This document shows, one piece after another, positions 17,839 through 26,182 of a stretch of 64,000 nucleotides of DNA (positions are counted from its first letter, which is position 1; each line of letters starts with the position of its first letter). Under the pieces are notes generated by a model. It was not told where the DNA came from. It searched no databases and was given only the letters and a program-made list of their open reading frames with translations. The stretch is from Clostridiales bacterium. GTDB lineage: Bacteria > Bacillota > Clostridia > Peptostreptococcales > Acidaminobacteraceae. The stretch lies in NCBI GenBank assembly GCA_030446305.1, contig JASUSA010000002.1, positions 36,506-100,505 of the forward strand. Direction: 5' to 3'. Both the position numbers and the translations under genes were made by a program.

Positions 17839-18486
17839 GTGCGGTATATTTTATTTGATCTGGACGGCACATTAACTGACCCAAAGGCGGGCATTACCAA
17901 ATCGGTAGCTTATGCGCTTAAACATACGATTGGACTGGATGCAGATCCTGAAACGCTGACGCGTTTTATTGGGCCGCCGCTGAAAGAATCGTTTATGACA
18001 TTTTATGATATGTCGGTGGCAGAAGCACTTCAAGCCATTGATTATTATCGGATTTATTTTAAAGAATCGGGTATGCTGGACAATTTTGCATACGATGGCA
18101 TTGGGATGCTTTTGGCACGGCTGAAAGAAGCCGGAAAAATACTGGCGGTTGCGACATCGAAGCCAACGCCATTTGCTGTTCGCATTTTGGAGCATTTTGA
18201 TTTAGCACAGTATTTTGAAGTGATTGTCGGCAGTAATCTTGACGGTACGCGCACGCATAAAGATGAAGTTGTCGAAGCGACACTTCAAATGCTTCGTTGC
18301 GAGGCCCCTGAGCAGGCAGTGATGGTTGGCGACCGTGAGCACGACGTCATCGGCGCACAAAAGGCCGGCCTCAAGTGCGTTGGTGTAACGTACGGCTATG
18401 GCGGTTATGAAGAATTGGAAAAAGCGGGAGCGGCATGGATTGCAGCGGATTTAAAGGAACTTGAAATGCTGCTATTAAAAATGTGA
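17839..18486 (+). CDS. HAD family phosphatase, phosphoglycolate phosphatase-like
   Basis: A 215-residue HAD hydrolase. Motif I is FDLDGTLTD at residues 6-14 (nucleophile Asp), motif II the Thr in VATSKPT, and motif III/IV the sequence MVGDREHDVIGAQ. An alpha-helical cap between residues 15 and 80 places it with phosphoglycolate phosphatases and 5'-nucleotidase-like enzymes; the substrate is uncertain. The start is GTG at 17839, after TGAGGTGAG, supported by motif I lying at the expected distance from the N-terminus. Confidence 0.88.
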   Translation: MRYILFDLDGTLTDPKAGITKSVAYALKHTIGLDADPETLTRFIGPPLKESFMTFYDMSVAEALQAIDYYRIYFKESGMLDNFAYDGIGMLLARLKEAGKILAVATSKPTPFAVRILEHFDLAQYFEVIVGSNLDGTRTHKDEVVEATLQMLRCEAPEQAVMVGDREHDVIGAQKAGLKCVGVTYGYGGYEELEKAGAAWIAADLKELEMLLLKM

Positions 18487-18496
18487 GGATAAAAAA

Positions 18497-18667
18497 ATGC
18501 GACGAAATGCGACAATTGTAATACAGTTTTTAGCGGGCATATTATTTGGCGTATCATCAGTTTTATATTTTATTGGTGGGAAAGTGGTTTTGGGATTTGC
18601 GTTTTTGGCGCTGGCGCTCGTTTATTTAATGCTCGGCATCTTCTATGTGAAAAACTATAAGGGCTGA
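18497..18667 (+). CDS. Small hydrophobic membrane protein
   Basis: A 56-residue reading frame beginning MRRNATIVIQFL and ending FYVKNYKG. It has two hydrophobic helices (about residues 7-25 and 29-49) with positively charged ends. GAGGAT lies upstream and the ATG is 11 bp after the phosphatase stop, so it is probably the last gene of the amidotransferase-phosphatase unit. I do not recognise a family. Confidence 0.55.
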   Translation: MRRNATIVIQFLAGILFGVSSVLYFIGGKVVLGFAFLALALVYLMLGIFYVKNYKG

Positions 18668-18690
18668 AGAGAATAGGTGCGTATAAGCGA

Positions 18691-18767
18691 GAAACGAGCC
18701 GCTGATGCAGTAATGGGATTGTTTAATGGCTAGCATTGTATCCTTCTGCAATCGGCGGCTCTTATGA
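18691..18767. terminator. Long imperfect hairpin between convergent genes
   Basis: GAGCCGC near 18691 can pair with GCGGCTC near 18761, with a short CAG/CTG step inside and a loop of about 35 bases. It lies between two convergent units. There is no strong T-run, so its role as a terminator is uncertain. Confidence 0.3.
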
Positions 18768-18921
18768 ATCAAATAACCATATTAAGTTAGTACGAGGCCT
18801 TCTCATTTTAACTGTCGGTACATGCTGAAGGGAGATGTTTTGGATGTGTGGGGTTCATATGCATCGCATTTTTGGGAAGACCGTAGGGTATACGATCATG
18901 AAAAATGCCAATATAGAACAC

Positions 18922-20727
18922 CTATTGATCCAGTCGTTCGATGACATGTGCTGCAGATTCCGACATTTCCTCGGTATAAGAGGTGATTTCCTGCAAGGAT
19001 GCAGAGATGCTGGTGACAGCTTGATCCATGTTGTTCATTTTGGATTCGATGGTATCGGAAATGCCGGATAAAGAAACCATGGCGTTGTGAATATCGTTTT
19101 GACCTTCCTGTGTGCTGGTTGCTAAAAACTTTGTCTGTTCGGCCAGTTTTTTAACCTCTTCAGCGACAACGGAAAAGCCGAGACCGTGTATGCCGGCTCT
19201 GGCAGCTTCAATGGCGGCATTTAATGCCAGCATGTTCGTCTGATCCGCAATAGAGACGATCTGCTTGTTGGCATTTGTAAAATCGACGAGTTTTTCGTCC
19301 ATTTCTGTCATGGATGCTTTTAGGGTTTCGACCATTTTTAAAATGTCAATTGACTGATTGCGAATGTTTTCAACGGCATTGGCGTTTTCTTCGTTGCCTG
19401 CAAAGACGTTGTCAATTGAAGCGACGATGATTTTAATGCTCTTGCCGATTGCCATGGCATCTTCAAGGCGTTTTTCGGTCAGCGCTTTCATATCTTCTGC
19501 AGCATGAAGCTGTGCTTCTCGTGCAGAGAGCATATCTTTTTCCAAAGAAACTGTTTTTTTGTTGTAATCAATGCAGTTATTTGGAATGTTAAAGCCGTGA
19601 TGAATGGCGGTGGCCATTTTTTCGCAGGACTGATAACCGCAGGCAACACAATTGATCTTTCTGCTTTCGGTGTCTTCTTTGTTCATGCTTTCGTAAATCG
19701 CATTGAGTGTAACGGCAGAAGGTACATCAAAATTCAGTTTTAAACCTTTGGCACTGTAGTGCCTGACAAAATCATTTAGCTTTAGGTTTTTGTCAAGATA
19801 GCGGTAGAGTTCATCAACGCGTTTTTTGCGGAATAACCCGGCTTTTTTATCGGCTTGCTCTTTTTTGCGATCATTAAAGAATTTTTCCACATAGTCAATG
19901 CTGGTGGAACGTTTAAGTGCGTTGTGTTTTGTCCCCGTACCAAAATTGCATCCGTAACTGCAATTGAGAATATCCACTAAAAAGGGTTTGGTACTGCTTT
20001 GAAGGCTTTTGTATTCCTGTAAGTATTCGTATACGTGGTGAGGGCCTTCGATTTGACGAATCCAAGCATTTGGTTCAAAATAGAGCACGTTTTCTTTTAA
20101 ACCGCCAGGTCTGCTGAACAGAAAACCCAGTGTCGTGCCGAGATCATCAAAATCCTTTTCCGGATAACGGCTGAGATCTACACCGTTTGCCTTCAGATAA
20201 TCTTCGAGTTTTTTGAAGGTGACATTGTAGGCAATGAGGCCTTCGGTGTTTGCGTCGCCAATTTCGTCACGCTTGCCGATACATGGCGAAAGGAAGGCGA
20301 TTTCATCTTTGATATGCGCATATTTTTTCAGATAGATCGCCGTACAGGACATGGGGCTGTGTATAGGCGCTAAATCCTTAATGAGGTCATTGGCATATTT
20401 TTCGATGAAGTTTACAATTGGCGGACACGGCTGCGCAATGATACTGGACATACTAGATTCTTTGGCGGCCTTGAGATAAGCCCAAACCGTAATATCTGCC
20501 CCAAAAGACACGTCGTAGATGACATTGACGCCAAGTGTTTTTAAATAGCCGAACAATTGTTTAAAATGCGTAAAATTGACTGCGATTGCCGGTGCTGCAA
20601 TAACGGAAATTTTTTGACCTTTCTTTAGTGCTTCGAAAAATCGCTCCGTATCATCCCGGTATTGTCTAGCTTCGTGTTCACATACGCGAATGCATTCGCC
20701 GCAATGGATACAGCGTTCAGAATCCAA
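18922..20727 (-). CDS. [FeFe]-hydrogenase-like sensor fused to a chemotaxis signalling domain
   Basis: A 601-residue soluble protein. The N-terminus has a ferredoxin motif [12 protein letters not shown] hydrogenase large-subunit-like domain follows (to about 310) with cysteines where H-cluster ligands are expected: [21 protein letters not shown] and NCSYGCNFG. Next comes another iron-sulfur motif, [12 protein letters not shown], then a coiled coil and a methyl-accepting signalling hairpin (AALEAARAG-type tip, here [13 protein letters not shown]). It resembles sensory (HydS-like) hydrogenases but with a chemotaxis output and no membrane segment. The TTG at 20727 is the only in-frame start; a second ferredoxin motif upstream is out of frame (see 20728-20855). 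It probably senses hydrogen or redox state. Confidence 0.85.
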   Translation of the reverse strand: MDSERCIHCGECIRVCEHEARQYRDDTERFFEALKKGQKISVIAAPAIAVNFTHFKQLFGYLKTLGVNVIYDVSFGADITVWAYLKAAKESSMSSIIAQPCPPIVNFIEKYANDLIKDLAPIHSPMSCTAIYLKKYAHIKDEIAFLSPCIGKRDEIGDANTEGLIAYNVTFKKLEDYLKANGVDLSRYPEKDFDDLGTTLGFLFSRPGGLKENVLYFEPNAWIRQIEGPHHVYEYLQEYKSLQSSTKPFLVDILNCSYGCNFGTGTKHNALKRSTSIDYVEKFFNDRKKEQADKKAGLFRKKRVDELYRYLDKNLKLNDFVRHYSAKGLKLNFDVPSAVTLNAIYESMNKEDTESRKINCVACGYQSCEKMATAIHHGFNIPNNCIDYNKKTVSLEKDMLSAREAQLHAAEDMKALTEKRLEDAMAIGKSIKIIVASIDNVFAGNEENANAVENIRNQSIDILKMVETLKASMTEMDEKLVDFTNANKQIVSIADQTNMLALNAAIEAARAGIHGLGFSVVAEEVKKLAEQTKFLATSTQEGQNDIHNAMVSLSGISDTIESKMNNMDQAVTSISASLQEITSYTEEMSESAAHVIERLDQ

Positions 20728-20855
20728 TTTTACCTTATTGACGCCGTCTTCGTTTAAATAAGCTATATTTGCGCCTGGGATGGGACAGTTGGCAACACAT
20801 TGATTGCATCCGGTGCAATTCTCTTCCTTTAAATAAGGGTTTCAAGTAAAGCCAT
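20728..20855 (-). pseudogene. Frameshifted 5' end of the hydrogenase-like sensor gene
   Basis: In the frame of the downstream gene this stretch encodes [20 protein letters not shown], a ferredoxin cluster motif typical of the N-terminus of this family, but that frame has a TGA at 20842-20844 and no start codon. An ATG at 20853-20855, with AAAGGAG upstream, begins another frame (MALLET...) that stops at 20829-20831. One extra C in the CCC run at 20837-20839 would join the two. This looks like a single-base deletion or a sequence error. Confidence 0.65.
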
Positions 20856-21335
20856 GATGTTTATATACTCCTTTGTCGAATATTTACATGCGGATGTTTT
20901 CATTATATATGATAATAGGCAAATGAACATACGCTATTTTATTATCTTCGTGTTAAATTGCACGTTTTTTTGAAATAAAAAGTTGTAAAATATCAACAAA
21001 GCGTTCAAAAAAGGATACATTACCTGATTATGGAAAAGGGCATGAAGCTGAGTTCGTTTTCCTTTTTTATATAATGAAGGCGTATTGGATGCAGTTGACG
21101 GAAAAGCTATAATTGTTTATGCTATTGATACCAAATGCCAATTGAGAAAATTGTATCATTCAATTTCCTTAATGATCTGAGGGAGTGGCGATTAGTGCGG
21201 ATAGAATGCCGTTTTAAAGAGAACCTGTTGAATGGGGACTATAAGCGCACTTTCGCGGTATAAAAGTACCGTGTTTATCTATTTGGGAACATCGCGGGCC
21301 AAGATTGGCGCTGTTCCGTATGGGAGGAAATTGAT
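20856..21335. other. 480-bp intergenic region
   Basis: This AT-rich stretch separates the divergent hydrogenase-like and acetyltransferase genes. I find no convincing gene. A weak promoter candidate on the plus strand is TTGACG (21095-21100), 17 bp, TATGCT (21118-21123). The rest shows no repeat or RNA structure I can support. Confidence 0.4.
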
Positions 21336-21842
21336 ATGGAATATGTTATTAGACCGATTGAGGTAAAAGATGCGCCGGGTATTAATCTTTTAAGACGGAT
21401 GCCCGGAACGTTTGAAAATATATTGGGAATACCTTCAGAGCGCATGAAGCGCAACGAAGATTATTTGAAAAATCTCGATCCAAATGTACATCAGTTTGTT
21501 GCCGTTGCAGAAGTGGACGGAGAAGAAATCGTCGTGGGAACGGCGGGGCTTATGGTCGCCTCAAACCATCGGCTCAGACACAGTGCCAGCATTGGCATGA
21601 TGGTGCATCAGGCATATCAAGGCATGGGCATCGGCAATGCGCTGATGGCGACACTTCTCGATATTGCGGACAATTGGCTGATGCTCGTTCGCGTAGAACT
21701 GGATGTTTTTACGGATAATACGCCTGCCATTAGCCTTTATAAAAAGCATGGTTTTGTAATTGAGGGTACGCGAAAAGCGGCTGCGATACGCAATGGTGCT
21801 TATGTGGATGATTACATAATGGCGCGCATTAGAGGGGTTTAG
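21336..21842 (+). CDS. GNAT family N-acetyltransferase
   Basis: A 168-residue acetyltransferase similar to spermidine/ribosomal-protein type GNAT enzymes. The acetyl-CoA loop reads QGMGIGNALMATLLD (about residues 96-110) and the typical late segment VFTDNTPAISLYKKHGFVIEG is present (given here only in part as NTPAISLYKKHGF). It starts at the ATG at 21336, after GGGAGGAAATT. The substrate is unknown. Confidence 0.88.
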   Translation: MEYVIRPIEVKDAPGINLLRRMPGTFENILGIPSERMKRNEDYLKNLDPNVHQFVAVAEVDGEEIVVGTAGLMVASNHRLRHSASIGMMVHQAYQGMGIGNALMATLLDIADNWLMLVRVELDVFTDNTPAISLYKKHGFVIEGTRKAAAIRNGAYVDDYIMARIRGV

Positions 21843-21947
21843 TTAAGTGGCAGCGGCATTAATTCTAGATTGCATGTTGTGGCAATCGCGGCGTTGTTAA
21901 AGAACATGAATTCGAGGATATTTATTATAAAGAGGAGGCGCAGCGGA

Positions 21948-22400
21948 ATGGGGCTGAGAAAGCTTAGAACGTTGGGGGATGAAATGCTTAGGCGAAAATG
22001 TAGATCAGTTGAACGATTTGACGATCGTTTAAAACAGCTTGTGGACGATATGACAGAAACGATGTATTTTGAAGAAGGCGCCGGCTTGGCGGCATCGCAA
22101 ATTGGTATTTTAAAACGCGTCGTCGTCATTGATATGGGAGATGGCCTCAAAGTGCTGATTAATCCCAAAATTGTTTCGCAATCTGGCGAACAGGAAGTTA
22201 TGGAGGCATGTCTAAGTGTTCCAAACAGAACGGCAATCAGAAAACGGCCGGCGCACGTGGTTGTTGAAGCGCAGGATGTCGATGGCAAAACGTATACGAT
22301 TGACGGCGTAGGCGATTATGCGAAATGTCTTTGTCATGAGATCGACCATTTGGACGGCATCTTGTATATTGACAACATCATTAGCTATATCGAAATTTAA
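21948..22400 (+). CDS. def: Peptide deformylase
   Basis: A 150-residue metalloenzyme that removes the formyl group from nascent proteins. The three motifs are present: GAGLAASQIG, EACLSVP (with Ala where most enzymes have Gly) and the metal-binding HEIDHL near the C-terminus. The ATG at 21948 follows AGAGGAGG; in-frame codons further upstream would add a non-family extension. Here it stands alone, not with fmt as in many genomes, so the organism may carry another copy. A terminator follows at 22444-22487. Confidence 0.92.
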   Translation: MGLRKLRTLGDEMLRRKCRSVERFDDRLKQLVDDMTETMYFEEGAGLAASQIGILKRVVVIDMGDGLKVLINPKIVSQSGEQEVMEACLSVPNRTAIRKRPAHVVVEAQDVDGKTYTIDGVGDYAKCLCHEIDHLDGILYIDNIISYIEI

Positions 22401-22443
22401 TAGCGTGAAAAAAGACTTGTTTAATGTGTTACAGTAAGCAAAG

Positions 22444-22487
22444 AAACCGTTGGTGGCAGTGATGAAGCTGTACCAGCGGTTTTTTTA
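22444..22487 (+). terminator. Rho-independent terminator after def
   Basis: AACCGTTGGT pairs with ACCAGCGGTT (one G-T wobble), followed by seven T residues. Confidence 0.82.
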
Positions 22488-22545
22488 AAATCTAAAAAAG
22501 GATGCAAAATCAGATTTGAATTTTAATGCATATCTTGTACAAAAA

Positions 22546-22609
22546 GCGCATAAAATGTGCTCGATGAATATTATGTGCAGCTTTGTAGTGGAAAATGCAT
22601 AAAATGTGG
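22546..22609 (+). promoter_or_regulatory. Repeated upstream elements, probable LevR-type activator site
   Basis: GCATAAAATGTG occurs twice as an exact direct repeat (22548-22559 and 22597-22608), 49 bp apart, with a partial copy ATTATGTGC between them. The pair lies about 80-145 bp upstream of a -24/-12 promoter, the usual distance for sigma-54 activator sites. The 963-residue LevR-type activator at the end of the operon is the likely binder. Confidence 0.55.
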
Positions 22610-22688
22610 CGAATACAAAAGAATGTATTATTTTTTAACCCTTGGCATTTCAAGTATTGATCGTAAAATCAACAATTTATGCATCTGG

Positions 22689-22704
22689 TTGGCATTGATA
22701 TTGC
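22689..22704 (+). promoter_or_regulatory. Sigma-54 (-24/-12) promoter of the RuBisCO-like/PTS operon
   Basis: TTGGCATTGATATTGC has the invariant GG (22691-22692) and GC (22703-22704) 12 bp apart. It is 50 bp before the first gene and shares 7 identical bases at the -24 element with the promoter at 11571. Confidence 0.88.
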
Positions 22705-22753
22705 GTTTATAAGGAAAGTGTGAAACTTAATCTTGCCAAATGGAGGAAGAAAA

Positions 22754-24076
22754 ATGAGAAATGCGTTTTACAGTAAAGAACTAAATCGAATGTTTGAGGG
22801 CATCAATCCGGATGATTACGTCATTGGAACCTATCTGGTTGGTGCCAAACTCAACGAAGACCCCATTATCAAAGCAGCGAGTATTGCCATTGAGCAAACC
22901 ACGGGCTCTTGGGTTGACATTCCGGAAGAAACACCTGAATTAAGAGAGAAGTATGCTGCAAAGACGATTGGCGTCTATGAAGTGCCTGACTACGAAAACA
23001 TGGAAAACCTCCATGGTGTAGAAAAGCGCTGGTATGTGATGCGGATCGCATTCCCGGTTGTCAATTTCGATGACAATTTGCCATTGATGCTGTCATCGGT
23101 TATCGGCAATATTGCAGCACTGCCTGACTTAAAACTGCTCGATATCGAATTTGGCAAAAAATTTGTCGAGAAATTTAAAGGGCCAAAATTTGGCATTGAA
23201 GGCATGCGCGAATTAATGGGTGTACAAGGTAGACCGTTCCTGAATAATATGATTAAGCCTTGTACCGGCTATACACCTGAGGTTGGGGCCAAACTATTCT
23301 ATGAAGCTGCAGTAGGCGGTGTTGACATCATTAAGGACGACGAACTCATTGCAGGCGATACGGCTTTCAATAAAATTGAAGACAGGGTAAAATTAAATAT
23401 GGCAGCGGCGAAAAAAGCGGATGCTGTCAAAGGTGAAATGACGCTTTACTGTTGTAATATTACAGACGAAATGAGTAAATTGAAAGCCAATGCAATGAAG
23501 GCGATTAAAGCCGGAACGAATTGTATCATGGTCAATGTCGTCGGCACAGGCCTGTCGGCACTGCGAATGCTGGCAGAAGATCCGGAAATCAATGTGCCGA
23601 TTTTGGCGCATGCATGCGGCGGCGGTGCGTGGTTTACATCAGAGCTGCAAGGAATGAGTTCGCATGTATTAAACAAGATGATTCGCCTGTGTGGCGCAGA
23701 TTTAGTCGTCAATTCATCACCTTACGGCAAATTTGACATCCTTCACAGCAAATACATGAAGATTACACAGGCACTTACCAGTGATCTTTATGACATCAAA
23801 CCTTCTTTGCCGCTCTATGGCGGTGGTGTTATTCCGGGACTCGTTAAACAAACGTTAACAGATGCTGGGATCGACTGTATATTGGGGGTTGGCGCCGGTG
23901 TTCACGCACATCCAATGGGACCTAAAGCCGGTGCCATTGCGATGAGACAGGCCATTGACATTATTGTAGCGGGCAAGGATTTAAAAACAGAAGCTGCAGG
24001 CAAAAAAGAGCTTGAAGAAGCCATTCGCGTCTGGGGCGTTTATGAAGATGGGGTGAAAGGCAACTATTTGATCTAG
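22754..24076 (+). CDS. RuBisCO-like protein (form IV type)
   Basis: A 440-residue homologue of the RuBisCO large subunit. The carbamylation/metal triad is kept as Lys194-Asp196-Glu197 in GGVDIIKDDE, the catalytic lysine equivalent to Lys175 as Lys168 in IKPCTGYT, and a loop-6 lysine as Lys326 in SPYGKFD. However, the second active-site Lys (KPK) is Cys170 and the HRAMH segment is replaced by HACGGGAW, so it is not a carbon-fixing RuBisCO. Known relatives act as enolases, isomerases, or decarboxylases/transcarboxylases of oxo-isoapionate phosphate. The ATG at 22754 follows TGGAGG. It is the first gene of a sigma-54 PTS operon; the substrate is probably a PTS-phosphorylated sugar acid. Confidence 0.92.
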   Translation: MRNAFYSKELNRMFEGINPDDYVIGTYLVGAKLNEDPIIKAASIAIEQTTGSWVDIPEETPELREKYAAKTIGVYEVPDYENMENLHGVEKRWYVMRIAFPVVNFDDNLPLMLSSVIGNIAALPDLKLLDIEFGKKFVEKFKGPKFGIEGMRELMGVQGRPFLNNMIKPCTGYTPEVGAKLFYEAAVGGVDIIKDDELIAGDTAFNKIEDRVKLNMAAAKKADAVKGEMTLYCCNITDEMSKLKANAMKAIKAGTNCIMVNVVGTGLSALRMLAEDPEINVPILAHACGGGAWFTSELQGMSSHVLNKMIRLCGADLVVNSSPYGKFDILHSKYMKITQALTSDLYDIKPSLPLYGGGVIPGLVKQTLTDAGIDCILGVGAGVHAHPMGPKAGAIAMRQAIDIIVAGKDLKTEAAGKKELEEAIRVWGVYEDGVKGNYLI

Positions 24077-24155
24077 AAAATTGAATCATCAATGTCGGGT
24101 GATGCATTCGCATATGCACACCCGACATGATATAAAAATGGGGAGGAAGTATTAT

Positions 24156-25598
24156 ATGAAAATTGTTGCAGTAACAGCTTGTATATCGGGCATCGCACAT
24201 ACCTACCTTTCAGCAGAAGCACTTGAAAGTGCCGGTAAAGCACTTGGACATCAGATAAAAGTCGAGACGAGGGGGTCGATCGGCGCAGAAAACGTGTTGA
24301 CAGAAAAGGAAATCCGTGAGGCACAAGTTGTCATTATCGCAGCGGATCTCAGCATACCGAAAGAACGTTTTAAAGGTAAACCCGTTTATGAAGCCGGTAC
24401 GCATGAAGTGGTTAATAAAGCCGGTGAAATCATTCAAAAAGCATTAAAGTTTGCAGAAAATTACCAGCCGGGGAAAGAAGCGGCAGCGGCGCCGAAAGCA
24501 GTAAAGACGGAGCCGGCAGAAAATCAAGGTGCCGGTGGTAAAAGTGTTATTTGGTCTGAAATATACAGACACTTAATGTGTGGGATTTCTTACCTCATAC
24601 CATTTGTTGTTTCCGGCGGTATTATTATGGCATTATCCTTTGCATTTGCAGAATCAAACCCGGAAATTGCAGGTATCTTGGGGACAATTGGCGATTTGGC
24701 ATTTGGCATGATGCTCCCTATTATGGCGGGATTTATTGCGCAGTCCATTGCAGATCGGCCGGGGCTTGTACCTGGGATCGTCGGCGGATTTTTGGCGTCA
24801 GGTGCAACGGCATCTGGATTCATTGGCGGTGTTTTGGCAGGGTTCATTGCAGGTTACTCCGTTCAATTGCTCAAGAAGGTCTTTCGATTTAAAGGCGGTT
24901 TGCGCGCCATGATGCCAATTTTAATCTTGCCTTTGTTTTCAACATTGATCACGGGGCTCATCATGTTGTTTGTCATTGGCAAACCGGTTGCGATCGTCAA
25001 TGATTTTCTGACGAATTGGCTTAATTCGCTATCCGGCGGCAGTGCTGTTGTACTGGGCTTCATCGTAGCGGCAATGATTGCAGTCGACCTCGGTGGTGTC
25101 TTTTGTAGGGTTGGTTATGCCTTTGCCGTAGCAACGCTAGCGACTGGGCAGCCTTCGGTGGCAATGGCAGCGGCGATGGCAGGCGGTTTGGTGCCTTCTA
25201 CGGCAATAGCACTTGCGACGGTATTGATGCCGCATAAATTTACGGATGATGAAATTGAAGCGGGTAAAGGCTGCTGGGTACTTGGCGCATCCTTTATCGT
25301 CGAAGGCGTTATTCCGTTTGCGGCGAGAGATATTAAAGCAGTTGTTCCGGCAGTAACATTAGGTGCCGGCGTTACAGGGGCGCTTACGGCATTTTTCGGG
25401 TGCACACAGTCTGTGCCGCATGGCGGTATTTGGGTTATGCCGGTGCCGGGTGCCATTGGCAACGTTCCAATGTATTTGCTGTCTGTAGCGGTTGGAATCG
25501 CCGTGACAGTGGGGCTTACAGCAGTATTGAAAAAAGATGTATCGCCGAAGCTGTCTAGGGCGCAAAGAAAAGCGCAAAAGGCAGAGGTGTTTCAATAA
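24156..25598 (+). CDS. PTS fructose-family transporter, IIBC component
   Basis: A 480-residue membrane protein. The IIB domain (about 1-105) has the phospho-accepting Cys9 in VAVTACISGIAHTYLSAEAL; the usual PTG after the cysteine is ISG here. An Ala-rich linker leads to a IIC domain with about nine membrane helices, starting MCGISYLIPFVVSGGIIMAL. It imports a substrate and phosphorylates it. Although the family is called fructose-specific, members carry other sugars and acids, and the linkage to a RuBisCO-like protein suggests a different substrate. The ATG at 24156 follows GGGGAGGAAG. The IIA domain is encoded separately at 27905. Confidence 0.92.
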   Translation: MKIVAVTACISGIAHTYLSAEALESAGKALGHQIKVETRGSIGAENVLTEKEIREAQVVIIAADLSIPKERFKGKPVYEAGTHEVVNKAGEIIQKALKFAENYQPGKEAAAAPKAVKTEPAENQGAGGKSVIWSEIYRHLMCGISYLIPFVVSGGIIMALSFAFAESNPEIAGILGTIGDLAFGMMLPIMAGFIAQSIADRPGLVPGIVGGFLASGATASGFIGGVLAGFIAGYSVQLLKKVFRFKGGLRAMMPILILPLFSTLITGLIMLFVIGKPVAIVNDFLTNWLNSLSGGSAVVLGFIVAAMIAVDLGGVFCRVGYAFAVATLATGQPSVAMAAAMAGGLVPSTAIALATVLMPHKFTDDEIEAGKGCWVLGASFIVEGVIPFAARDIKAVVPAVTLGAGVTGALTAFFGCTQSVPHGGIWVMPVPGAIGNVPMYLLSVAVGIAVTVGLTAVLKKDVSPKLSRAQRKAQKAEVFQ

Positions 25599-25725
25599 TA
25601 AATTGCGGCAATTGTCTGATGTATGCTTGATTTGACGCATTCGGCATGACATATGGGTGTTTTATTTATATGACAGATTTGCTGACGACAGTGGTGATCA
25701 AGCGATACAGCGTAAAGCGTCGCAT

Positions 25726-25743
25726 CATTATATGAATATAATG
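25726..25743. repeat. Perfect palindrome in the IIBC-HPr intergenic region
   Basis: CATTATATGAATATAATG is an 8-2-8 perfect palindrome, nested in an outer GCATC/GATGC pairing (25723-25750). It could be an operator or an RNA hairpin within the 306-bp gap between the PTS genes. Confidence 0.5.
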
Positions 25744-25778
25744 AACGATGCTGCCACATTGACGATTTTTAAAATATA

Positions 25779-25822
25779 GCGGCGCTGCAGGCAACAACAC
25801 ACGGTTCAAAGTGCAGCGCCGC
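25779..25822. other. GC-rich stem-loop between IIBC and HPr
   Basis: GCGGCGCTGCA (25779-25789) pairs perfectly with TGCAGCGCCGC (25812-25822) around a 22-base loop. There is no T-run on the plus strand, so it is more likely an mRNA-stabilising or attenuating hairpin than a full terminator. It could set different levels of IIBC and the downstream HPr/enzyme I. Confidence 0.6.
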
Positions 25823-25904
25823 CAACATATAGGGCATTACTGGCTGTTTGACATCCGAATGTAATGAATGCAAAGAAAGAATATGTGTAAGGAAGGGTTA
25901 AAAT

Positions 25905-26171
25905 ATGACGACAAAGCAATATATGATCAAGTTTGAAACGGGGCTCCACGCTAGGCCTGCATCGGAGCTCGTCAGCTTGACACAGAATTTTGAAAGTGAA
26001 ATAAGTGTACGAAATATAGAAAACGACATGCGTGCGGATGGCAAGAGCATCATTGAGATATTATCTTTAGGTGCGTTTCAAGGAACCAATCTCGTCTTTG
26101 AAGCAACAGGCCCTGATGAAATGAACGCTGTTGAAGCAATTGTTACATTGCTGGATAATATTGAGGATTAG
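25905..26171 (+). CDS. ptsH: PTS phosphocarrier protein HPr
   Basis: An 88-residue HPr. The active-site His15 sits in TGLHARPAS and the regulatory serine region is kept as GKSIIEILSLGA (Ser48, equivalent to Ser46 in Bacillus), so control by HPr kinase is possible. It carries phosphate from enzyme I to the IIA protein encoded three genes on. It is placed inside a substrate-specific operon, 12 bp before enzyme I, rather than in a stand-alone ptsHI unit. Confidence 0.93.
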   Translation: MTTKQYMIKFETGLHARPASELVSLTQNFESEISVRNIENDMRADGKSIIEILSLGAFQGTNLVFEATGPDEMNAVEAIVTLLDNIED

Positions 26172-26182
26172 GAAGTGATGGC

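Noticed and set aside
20829..20855. Programmed ribosomal frameshift in the hydrogenase-like gene
   Set aside because: The GAAACCCTT context lacks a slippery heptamer and no stimulating stem is evident; a deletion or sequence error is simpler.
22620..22660. Second -24/-12 promoter at TTGGCATTTCAAGTATTGA
   Set aside because: The -24 block is good but the bases 12 bp downstream are AT, not GC, so it fails the sigma-54 spacing rule.
22754..24076. Carbon-fixing RuBisCO
   Set aside because: Two active-site segments differ (KPK is KPC, HRAMH is HACGGGA), no small subunit or phosphoribulokinase is present, and the operon is a PTS unit.
25115..25462. 115-codon minus-strand frame inside the IIBC gene
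   Set aside because: Antisense shadow of a membrane protein with a low-complexity translation and no start signals.
25779..25822. Intrinsic terminator between IIBC and HPr
   Set aside because: The stem is strong but no T-run follows on the plus strand, so full termination is doubtful; it is listed as a stem-loop.
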